NCBI GenBank assembly: GCA_003598085.1
Contig: QZKU01000053.1
Coordinates: forward strand, 56,322 to 120,321
Length of the DNA stretch: 64,000 nt
Source of the DNA: Candidatus Abyssobacteria bacterium SURF_5
GTDB taxonomy: Bacteria > Abyssobacteria > SURF-5
Direction of reading: 5' to 3'
Position numbers and translations under genes: made by a program. Each line of letters begins with the position of its first letter. Positions within the stretch are counted from its first letter, which is position 1. The notes under the pieces are model-generated. The model saw nothing but the letters and a program-made list of their open reading frames with translations, ran no database searches and was not told where the DNA came from. Positions 54,002 through 61,357 of this stretch are shown here, piece by piece.

Positions 54002-54030
54002 TTGAATTAAGAAAATACGAACGATACAAT
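54002..54030 (+). promoter_or_regulatory. Predicted promoter of the CYTH-selenoprotein operon
   Basis: TTGAAT (54002-54007) and TACAAT (54025-54030) are 17 bases apart, 25 bases before the CYTH ATG. Confidence 0.6.
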
Positions 54031-54054
54031 ATCCTGTTAAGAGGAAATCTACAG

Positions 54055-54636
54055 ATGCCATCTAATATTGAGATCAAGGCCAGGGTCAGAGAACACGACG
54101 CATTTAGACGCATTGCGACGCGTATGGCCACCGAACCACCGCAGACGCTTCATCAAGAGGACGTTTTCTTCCGTGTGCGAAAAGGAAGGCTCAAGCTTCG
54201 AATCTTTTCAGATGGTTCCGGTGAACTGATACAATACGAGCGACCGGATCTCACGGGAGCCAAACAGTCGCATTACCGGATTTACCGCACATCCAGGCCG
54301 CTCGAGTTGCGAAAGTTGCTTGCCGAGGCTTTGGACGAGACTGTTGCGGTAAAGAAGAAGAGAGAGGTCTATATAGCAGGACAGACCAGGATTCATCTGG
54401 ATGAGGTCGATAAGCTCGGCACGTTTGTTGAACTGGAGGTAGTCTTAAGCCCCCACCAGACCGTGGAGGAGGGGCAGAGACTTGCATCCGATCTCATGAG
54501 AAAATTGGGTATTAAGGAATCCGACCTGGTTCCTTGCGCCTATGCAGACCTCCTGGAAAACCAGGTCAAACAAGCTCGAAAAGAAGGTGTGTCGCACCCT
54601 CCAGTCAACTGGAGGAAACAAGAGGAGAGTTCATGA
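54055..54636 (+). CDS. CYTH-domain protein (class IV adenylate cyclase/ThTPase-like)
   Basis: The 193-residue protein starts MPSNIEIKARV; the ExK part of the ExExK signature (NIEIK) is present. RVRKGRLKLRIF, ELIQYERPD and RIHLDEVDKLGTFVELEV supply the other triphosphate/metal-binding residues of the tunnel fold. The family hydrolyses or cyclises organic triphosphates. The ATG at 54055 is supported by GAGGAAA about 10 bases upstream and by the promoter at 54002-54030. Its stop overlaps the downstream gene start (ATGA). Confidence 0.85.
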   Translation: MPSNIEIKARVREHDAFRRIATRMATEPPQTLHQEDVFFRVRKGRLKLRIFSDGSGELIQYERPDLTGAKQSHYRIYRTSRPLELRKLLAEALDETVAVKKKREVYIAGQTRIHLDEVDKLGTFVELEVVLSPHQTVEEGQRLASDLMRKLGIKESDLVPCAYADLLENQVKQARKEGVSHPPVNWRKQEESS

Positions 54637-55256
54637 CAGCGCCCACGATTCTCGAAATATTCTCCGACTATGTCTGACCGTGGTGCTACTTCAGTACGGT
54701 CCGTATTGAACAGTTGCGAAAGAATTACGACATTGAAGTCCGGTGGATCGCATTTCCGCTGCATCCCGACACGCCCGAGGGCGGGCTTGCCCTTGAAGAA
54801 CTTTTCCGGGGGCGATCGTTCGACCTGGAGGCGGTAAAGGCGCGTCTAAAGCAGGTGGCGGATGAATTGGGCCTGCCGCTTGCCGACCGGGACAAGACCT
54901 ACAACAGCCGCCTGGCGCAGGAACTGGCCAAATGGGCGGAATCGAAAGGCAAGGGAGACCTGTTCCACGATGCTGTCTTCCGCGCTTTTTTTGCCGAAGG
55001 CAAGAACATCGGCAATATAGATGAACTGGTCGCTATCGCGAAGTCGGCCGGACTTCCAGAGGAAGAGGCACGCTCAATCCTTGAGTTGAGAACATACAGG
55101 CAAGCCGTCGATGCAGACTGGTTGCGTTCGCGCGAGTTGGGGATAACCGCCGTCCCGACCTTTGTGGTCGATCACCGGGCGGTTGTGGGCGCCCAGCCGT
55201 ACGAGGTTCTCGAACAGCTCCTCAAGAAAAGCGGAGTCAACCCGCGCAAACCCTGA
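54633..55256 (+). CDS. DsbA/FrnE-family oxidoreductase with in-frame TGA: predicted selenoprotein (UPWC)
   Basis: The frame from the ATG at 54633 gives MTAPTILEIFSDYV, then TGA at codon 15 (54675-54677), then PWCYFSTVRIEQLRKNYD and a normal FrnE-type DsbA protein to 55256 (207 residues if TGA is read). Family members have CPWC at this spot, so the TGA replaces the first redox cysteine, giving a UPWC site. A SECIS-like hairpin starts 12 bases after the TGA (54690-54710). GAGGAG precedes the ATG by about 6 bases, and it overlaps the CYTH stop (ATGA). FNPLHPDTP-like FPLHPDTPEGG and ITAVPTFVVD (with the cis-proline) confirm the family. The alternative is a nonsense mutation. Confidence 0.82.
54690..54710 (+). 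promoter_or_regulatory. Candidate bacterial SECIS hairpin
   Basis: TTCAGTACG (54690-54698) pairs with CGTATTGAA (54702-54710), a nine-bp stem with one G-U pair and a three-base loop GTC beginning with G. The TGA ends at 54677, so the stem begins 12 bases and the loop 21 bases downstream. This matches the spacing and the loop G of known bacterial SECIS elements bound by SelB. Confidence 0.7.
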
Positions 55257-55491
55257 CCGAGAAAACCATTTTTGAACCACGGATTTTCACGAATTAGGCG
55301 AATTAGAGAAAGGTATTTTTTTATCCGCAGACGCCGTCCCGGACTCGATCCGGGATCTGCTGATTCTCACGGATTCCTTCCAAAATCTAAAATCGGCAAT
55401 CGAAAATCTAAAATGGAGGGACCGCAGATGAACGCCGATGAGCTCCCCATTCGTCATCCTGAGCAGAGTCGAAGGATCTCTCTTCTCTTCA

Positions 55492-55519
55492 ACTTTGAAC
55501 CTTGAACTTTGAACCTTGA
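55492..55519. repeat. 14-bp tandem repeat
   Basis: ACTTTGAACCTTGA occurs twice in tandem (55492-55505 and 55506-55519). A related phrase is at the break of the SDR pseudogene. Confidence 0.85.
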
Positions 55520-55973
55520 ACTCATTTTCCACCACGGGTTTTCACGGATTAGAAAAGCAGACAACAGTCCACAGAAAGACTCTTCCTATCCGCGGATTGC
55601 GCAGATTTTTGAGGATTATTGGAACCGCAGATGAACGCCGACGGACGCCGATAAACGAGGATAAGGGCTGTAGGAAGAAGCAGGAAGGGTAGGCTTGGGG
55701 CGTTGGGTTCTGGGCTGCAGGGAACTGAAGAAACGGAGGTTTGGGACCTTCGGCGGCTGAGGACAACTTGTGCGGATCCCGGATCGAGGCCGGGACAAGC
55801 ATTCACGGATTGGAAGGAGGGCGTTGGGGAGAAGTAACAGGAGGAAACGGAGAGAACGGAGGAGAGCGGTTTCTGGGCGTTGGCTAAAGCGGCTCCTGGC
55901 GCTGTCTATTGAATTCGAAAAGAAGGTGTAATATGACCCTGATCGCGTCCTAAAAAGAGGGTCGCGTGCTCAT

Positions 55974-56002
55974 TTGACAGCAGATATAACATATGGTATA
56001 AT
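55974..56002 (+). promoter_or_regulatory. Consensus promoter of the defence operon with near-palindrome
   Basis: TTGACA (55974-55979) and TATAAT (55997-56002) are perfect and 17 bases apart, 52 bases before the helicase ATG. TATAACATATGGTATA (55985-56000) is a 16-base palindrome with one mismatched pair, overlapping spacer and -10, and is a candidate operator. Confidence 0.8.
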
Positions 56003-56053
56003 TCGGGCAACCTTACAGGCTCGCTTTACGATTTTGAGCAGAAAAGCAGAGAA

Positions 56054-59000
56054 ATGAGCAGATCTGAACGCATTGGTCCGAAGCCTGACGGTAAATATCC
56101 AGAACGTATAAGGGAACTCCGCGCCCATTTTGGGCTTACGCAGCAAGCCCTGGCTGCTTCTCTTGGCGTTTCTTTCGCCACCATCAACCGCTGGGAGAAC
56201 GGCCAGACAACTCCTTCTCAACTCTCCTGGAACCGGCTCCGAGAATTTGCGCTGCAAATTGCGGACCAACACACGCCCTATGATAAAAAGACAAGAAAGA
56301 ATGAGAAGGCTACCCTTGATTTCACGGCCAACCCCGAAGTAGTCAAACTGCTGGCGGAAGGGGAACGGCTTTCCTACGGCCACCTCATGAATCCCGCCTT
56401 TGCCACCGAAATATCGAGTATAGACCCGCTGCCGCATCAGAGAATCGCCGTGTATGACTACATGCTGAGGCAGCCTCGATTGCGTTTCCTTCTGGCAGAT
56501 GACGCCGGCGCCGGCAAGACGATCATGACTGGGCTCTATCTGCGAGAAATGCTTTCCCGCCGCCTGCTGCAGCGAATTCTGATCATTACTCCCGCCGGAC
56601 TGCTCGGCAACTGGAGGCGTGAGCTCCTCACTTTATTCAATCTTCCTTTTACTATCGTCAGCGGCTCCGATACCCGCGACAGGAATCCGTTTCTCGGCGA
56701 CAATAGCAATAATGTCATCATCAGCATCGATACCCTGGTCACTCCCCGTGTTTTCTCCTGTCTGAAAGAAGCAGCAACGTCTCCGTACGATATCGCCATT
56801 TTCGACGAGGCCCACAAGCTTTCAGCTGACCGCGGAACCGACATGAGAGTCATCAGGCGAAAAAGATACTGCCTGGCCGAAGCGCTGGCCGGAGTCAATG
56901 ACCTCAATGAAGACTGGAAGCTCGGTTGGAGCGTTCAGCACCTCCTGCTCCTGACTGCGACCCCGCACATGGGGAAAGACTATCCCTATTACGCCCTCTG
57001 GCGGCTCCTCGAACCGGACGGCCTCTCAACTCCCGCGGTCTTTAATAGGTACTCCCCTGAGCAGCGCCGGCGCCATTTTATCCGCCGGACAAAAGAAGAA
57101 ATGCTCCATCTCGACGGCGCGCCGCTCTTTCCGAAAAGAATAACCGATACTCATGCGTACAAATTGACTCAGGGGGAAATCAGCGAGCAAACGCTGTATG
57201 ACGAAACAACCGATTACCTGAAGTACGTCTACAACAGAGCGAAACTCCTGAATAGAGAAGCGGCGCGCCTCGCCATGGCAGTTTTTCAAAGGCGCCTTGC
57301 CAGTTCGACATATGCCCTGATGCGTTCTTTCGAGAGGCGGATTGAGAAGCTTGATAGATTAATCGAAGATGTCCAGGATGGAAAGCTGACCATCGAGCAA
57401 CTGCTCATGTTCCAAAAACGAATTCGAGAGGATGAGGACGTTCTTGATTCAAAGGCCGCGGATGAAGAATTTGAAATTGATGGGCGTGAAGAAAACGAGG
57501 TGGCCGAAGACAGGCTTCTGAGCGGAGTATACGCGGCTTCACTCGCCGATCTGTTGGCGGAGAAAGGGCAGGTAAAGGATCTGCTTGCGCTGGCGGAAAA
57601 AGTATATGATTTGGCATTGGAATCCAAATTTGAGAAGCTTCGGGAAATTCTGACTGACCCCAAATTCTCCGGCGAAAAATTTATTGTTTTCACAGAGCAC
57701 CGTGACACCCTCAATTTTCTCGTGAAGCGCCTGAATGGTCTCGGTTTTACCGGTCAGATTGCCCAGATACATGGGGGCATGCACTATACCGACCGGGAAA
57801 AAGAAGTCGAACATTTCCGCAAACAAGCCTCCGAGGGCGGCGCTCGTTTGCTGATTTGCACAGATGCCGCCGGTGAGGGAATCAATCTGCAGTTCTGCCG
57901 GATAATGATCAACTACGACATCCCGTGGAATCCCGCCCGCCTCGAACAGCGGATGGGGCGAATTCATCGGTATGGCCAAAAGCATGACCCAGTTCTAATC
58001 CTTAACCTTGTCTCTTCCTCCACCCGGGAAGGCAAAGTGCTGGGTACGCTCCTCCGGAAGCTGGAGACAATCCGAAAAGAGCTGAAATCGGACAAGGTCT
58101 TTGACTGCATCGGCCGCATCTTTTCTGATGTTTCGATAAAGAAGTACATGGAACTGGCCATTACGGCCGATCCGGACGATGTCGCCCGGGAACTTGATGG
58201 CCGATTGACAAAGGAACAGGTCGAAGCCCTTGCCGAACGAGAAAAATCTCTTTATGGCACGAATGGCGACGTTGCAAAAGAGCTCCCCCGCCTGCGGGAA
58301 ACTCTCGACCGTGAGATTTACTTCCGCTTGCTGCCCGGGTACGTCAGGCACTACCTCCAACGCGCTGCGCCACTTGTGGATATCAAGATAGATGGCGACA
58401 TGGACAAGTTCTTCACGATGCGCCCGGTAAAGCCGGGAGCGATGGATGAGATCCTGCCCTCGTTGGAGATATACCCTGAGACAGTAAGGAACGCGCTCTC
58501 TGTTTCACGCCCTCCAGATAGAGACGAAGCAGTCTGGCTTCATCCCGGCGAACCGGTATTTGAAGAAATTCGAAGGCTTGTATCCAATCGATTGTCTGAG
58601 CAGGGCCGCCGCGGCGCCATTTTTATCGATCCCTCTTCAGAACACCCCTATCTTTTTCATCTGGCCTTGCTTTCAGTTGTTCGGCAAACGGATTCCGACA
58701 TACCTGAACTGGCTCGGGAAGATGTTCTGGAAACGAAACTCGTCGGACTCAGACAATATGATGATGGAAAAATCAGCCTGTGCCCAGTGGAGCATCTCCT
58801 GCTGCTGAAAGGAGGAAGAGGGCTTCCCTCCTCTGCGCAAAACCTTGCCGTTTCCGCTCAAGAGAAAATCCAGCGTGCCCAGCTGTTTCTCACGGAGGGA
58901 CCTGTCCGGGAAATTGCCCTCCGACATAAACAGCGGCTCCTGGAAAACCTGCCCGAGCGGGAAATTTTCATCAAGAAAGGGTTCGATTTTCAGGAAGCCG

Positions 59001-59629
59001 AATTTGCGACTGCCCGCGTGAAGCAATCAGAAAAAGCCCGGGCCGGAAACCGCAAAGCGCTGCAAGCGCTCGAAGAAATCAAACAGCGGCAGAGAAATCT
59101 CGGTTCCCGCCGCAAAGCGGTTTTGGAAGCTGCGCGAAAGGAAATAGAGCTTGTTGCTCCGGCGCCTGTCGTTTTCATAGCGCATGCCCTTGTGGTTCCC
59201 TCTTCCGATCCCGCCGAGATTGAGCGACACCGGGCGACTGTCGAAATGGTGGCTATGGAGATTGCTCAGGCTTTCGAGGAGGCCGCGGGAGCCGACGTCG
59301 CCTATGTGCACACGCCGGAATTGGCTCGAGGTGCAGGCCTTCCAGACAATCCTGGATTCGATCTTCTTTCAACCCGCTCCGGCAATTGCAGGCGAGCGAT
59401 AGAGGTGAAAGGGCGTGCCGGCACCGGAGAAGTTGAAGTTTCTTCCAATGAATGGGCGCGTGCATGTAACATGCGAGAAGATTACTGGCTGTATGTGGTG
59501 TACGAATGCGCCACACCAAGTCCGCGCCTCGTTCGGGTTCGCGACCCCTTCGGCGCCTTGCTCGCGAAAGCCAAAGGAAGCGTTCTGATTGGAGTCAAGC
59601 AGGTCATGGAAGCAGCGGAGGTACTATGA
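56054..59629 (+). CDS. XRE-HTH fused SNF2-family helicase with C-terminal DUF3883-like domain
   Basis: The 1191-residue protein begins with a Cro/C1-type HTH (about 15-75, IRELRAHFGLTQQALAASLGVSFATINRWENGQ). The helicase core has Walker A DAGAGKT (150-156), DEAH (251-254), and motif V/VI HGG, DAAGEGINLQF and EQRMGRIHRYGQ, as in SNF2/DrmD-type proteins. A helical middle part follows. The C-terminus has GFDLLS (from 1101) and IEVKG (K1119), the DUF3883 PD-(D/E)XK-like motif. It probably remodels DNA or cuts foreign DNA. It lacks a strong ribosome binding site. It overlaps the next gene by 4 bases. Confidence 0.88.
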   Translation: MSRSERIGPKPDGKYPERIRELRAHFGLTQQALAASLGVSFATINRWENGQTTPSQLSWNRLREFALQIADQHTPYDKKTRKNEKATLDFTANPEVVKLLAEGERLSYGHLMNPAFATEISSIDPLPHQRIAVYDYMLRQPRLRFLLADDAGAGKTIMTGLYLREMLSRRLLQRILIITPAGLLGNWRRELLTLFNLPFTIVSGSDTRDRNPFLGDNSNNVIISIDTLVTPRVFSCLKEAATSPYDIAIFDEAHKLSADRGTDMRVIRRKRYCLAEALAGVNDLNEDWKLGWSVQHLLLLTATPHMGKDYPYYALWRLLEPDGLSTPAVFNRYSPEQRRRHFIRRTKEEMLHLDGAPLFPKRITDTHAYKLTQGEISEQTLYDETTDYLKYVYNRAKLLNREAARLAMAVFQRRLASSTYALMRSFERRIEKLDRLIEDVQDGKLTIEQLLMFQKRIREDEDVLDSKAADEEFEIDGREENEVAEDRLLSGVYAASLADLLAEKGQVKDLLALAEKVYDLALESKFEKLREILTDPKFSGEKFIVFTEHRDTLNFLVKRLNGLGFTGQIAQIHGGMHYTDREKEVEHFRKQASEGGARLLICTDAAGEGINLQFCRIMINYDIPWNPARLEQRMGRIHRYGQKHDPVLILNLVSSSTREGKVLGTLLRKLETIRKELKSDKVFDCIGRIFSDVSIKKYMELAITADPDDVARELDGRLTKEQVEALAEREKSLYGTNGDVAKELPRLRETLDREIYFRLLPGYVRHYLQRAAPLVDIKIDGDMDKFFTMRPVKPGAMDEILPSLEIYPETVRNALSVSRPPDRDEAVWLHPGEPVFEEIRRLVSNRLSEQGRRGAIFIDPSSEHPYLFHLALLSVVRQTDSDIPELAREDVLETKLVGLRQYDDGKISLCPVEHLLLLKGGRGLPSSAQNLAVSAQEKIQRAQLFLTEGPVREIALRHKQRLLENLPEREIFIKKGFDFQEAEFATARVKQSEKARAGNRKALQALEEIKQRQRNLGSRRKAVLEAARKEIELVAPAPVVFIAHALVVPSSDPAEIERHRATVEMVAMEIAQAFEEAAGADVAYVHTPELARGAGLPDNPGFDLLSTRSGNCRRAIEVKGRAGTGEVEVSSNEWARACNMREDYWLYVVYECATPSPRLVRVRDPFGALLAKAKGSVLIGVKQVMEAAEVL

Positions 59630-60774
59630 TGGCCTTCGACCTTGCCTTATTTGCGGATAAGCTTCGACGCTACTGCAAACAGTTTGAAGTTACCAATGAC
59701 GAAATTTCTCAAAGAACCGGAATATCATTGGAACGGCTTAATGGTTTAGCCGCTCAAGAATCCGAACCTACCGGCGATGAAGTGCTGATCTTGGCAGATT
59801 TCTTTAAATGTGATTACAAGTTCTTCATTTCAAACGAGAAGCTAGCCCCCTTTGAGCAAACTGAACTTCTCTTCAGGAAATATGGAGACAAACTCACGCG
59901 AGATGACCGGTGGGCGATTCAAGAATTCCTTTTCCTGTGCGAGTGCCAGTATTTTTTGCTTAGCAGTATGTCAGATTACAGGCCTCATCCCTTCAAATTT
60001 GAAAAAACAGGACATATATATAAAGAGCATGGAGTTGCTGCTGCCGCTGCACTACGCAGGCATCTTGGCTATGAGCCCCATAAAGTACCGATGGACATCT
60101 ATGACGACTTTAGAAAAATTGGAATCCACGTCTTTCGCCGGCGCTTAATAAAAAGTTCAATATCAGGCTTATTTATTCGCCATCCTGTGGTTGGCCCCTG
60201 TGTCCTTGTAAATTACACTGAAGACGTTTTCCGTCAGCGGTTTTCCGCTGCCCATGAAGCCGCTCACGCGATACTAGATGATGAGAGTGACTTCGTGATT
60301 TCCTTTTCAGCTTGGGATAAGGAGGACCTATCAGAGATTCGTGCAAACGCTTTTGCCTCACACCTGTTAATGCCTCCAGAATTCCTAAAGAAAATCCCTG
60401 TCCGTGTCTGGGATCTTTCTCAGGTACTAGACTGGGCAGTTAAATTAATGGTTAATATTGATCCTCTCCTATATGCCCTTTGTGCATTAGGATTAATGAG
60501 CACAAGTGAAATGAACCAAATCAAGAAGAGAAGAGTCCGCCTCGATAAAAAGTCAGACCCAGAATTACCGGAAAATCTATCTCCTCGTGCTCGAACAAGA
60601 AAAGAGGAGTTGCTCAAGCGCGGACTTTCTGATTTTTACGTTAAGCTGTGTTTTGACGCTTTCGAGAACGGTATCATATCGGGTGGAAGACTAGCTGAAA
60701 TGCTATTGATTACTGAGCCGGAGATTATGGAAATAGCGGCACTTTACGGAAGGGGAATGGGCCATGTCAATTGA
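59626..60774 (+). CDS. HTH-ImmA/IrrE-family metallopeptidase regulator
   Basis: The 382-residue protein has an N-terminal HTH (about 10-60, VTNDEISQRTGISLERLNGLAAQESEP) and a zinc-peptidase domain with HEAAH (210-214) and a later glutamate-containing EIRANAFASHLLMPPEF, the ImmA/IrrE pattern. Such proteins cleave or inactivate repressors on damage or phage signals, or act as antitoxins. The start is the first ATG of ATGATGG, overlapping the helicase stop, with GGAGG 5 bases before. It overlaps the PIN gene by 11 bases. Composition becomes more AT-rich from here. Confidence 0.88.
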   Translation: MMAFDLALFADKLRRYCKQFEVTNDEISQRTGISLERLNGLAAQESEPTGDEVLILADFFKCDYKFFISNEKLAPFEQTELLFRKYGDKLTRDDRWAIQEFLFLCECQYFLLSSMSDYRPHPFKFEKTGHIYKEHGVAAAAALRRHLGYEPHKVPMDIYDDFRKIGIHVFRRRLIKSSISGLFIRHPVVGPCVLVNYTEDVFRQRFSAAHEAAHAILDDESDFVISFSAWDKEDLSEIRANAFASHLLMPPEFLKKIPVRVWDLSQVLDWAVKLMVNIDPLLYALCALGLMSTSEMNQIKKRRVRLDKKSDPELPENLSPRARTRKEELLKRGLSDFYVKLCFDAFENGIISGGRLAEMLLITEPEIMEIAALYGRGMGHVN

Positions 60775-61357
60775 CCCTTCATTCTTCCACCTCCAAAACA
60801 TTACCGATACCTGTGCTGTTTGGAATGTTCTCTCTTCACAGACTCTTTATGATAGAGCCAAGACAGCAGGAGTTCGCTTCATATGCACTTATTTTGTCAT
60901 TTATGAGTGCCTTCACAAGCCAAGGAAAAGGAATGTTGTGTGTGACGAAGTTCTCCGATTGCGACTTCAGGATGCACAGAAAAACGATTTTAAAAGCTAT
61001 CCTTTGGATATTACCGACCTGCAGACGATCGAAATCTTGGAGAATCGCAAGAGGCTTGGCAAGGGCGAATTATCATCAATAGCCTTTGCTCTAAAGACAC
61101 GCCAAGCATTCCTTACGGATGATCAAAAAGCGAGGAACCTGGCAAAGCAAGTGTTGCAGGATAAAATGTCTCAGACAACCCCGCACCTTGTTGGGTGGCT
61201 CTTCTTCCATTCTCATTTGACTGATTCAGATAAGTCTATCGTGATAAGGGAACATACAGATATGGAACGCCCGCTGGCGAGATATTTTGAGGATATGTAT
61301 TTGGAAGCTTGCCGCTGTCGGCTAATGGCAATGCAGGGAGCAAACAAAAGTGAATGA
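60764..61357 (+). CDS. PIN-like domain protein (probable toxin nuclease)
   Basis: The 197-residue protein has the acidic quartet order of the PIN fold: ITDTCAVWN (D15), YECL (E48), KGELSS (E102) and LTDDQKA (D119, D120). PIN proteins cleave single-stranded RNA and often serve as toxins; the preceding ImmA-type protein may be its antitoxin. It is embedded between two operon genes with overlaps of 11 and 8 bases, unlike free-standing toxin-antitoxin pairs. The family is inferred from the motif order rather than a close match. Confidence 0.72.
   Translation: MSIDPSFFHLQNITDTCAVWNVLSSQTLYDRAKTAGVRFICTYFVIYECLHKPRKRNVVCDEVLRLRLQDAQKNDFKSYPLDITDLQTIEILENRKRLGKGELSSIAFALKTRQAFLTDDQKARNLAKQVLQDKMSQTTPHLVGWLFFHSHLTDSDKSIVIREHTDMERPLARYFEDMYLEACRCRLMAMQGANKSE

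Larger units (their letters stand above)
55257..56053. other. Repeat-rich intergenic region before the defence operon
   Basis: No credible gene lies in these 797 bases. They contain stock phrases such as ACCACGGATTTTCACGAATTA, CGGACTCGATCCGGGAT, GTCATCCTGAGC with CGAAGGATCTCT (55453-55482), a 14-base tandem repeat (55492-55519) and the helicase promoter (55974-56002). Several phrases recur at 52940-53160 and 8672. Confidence 0.65.

Noticed and set aside
54675..54677. TGA as a sequencing error or pseudogene stop
   Set aside because: Kept as an alternative only: the position matches the conserved cysteine exactly, the frame is intact after it and the hairpin has SECIS geometry.
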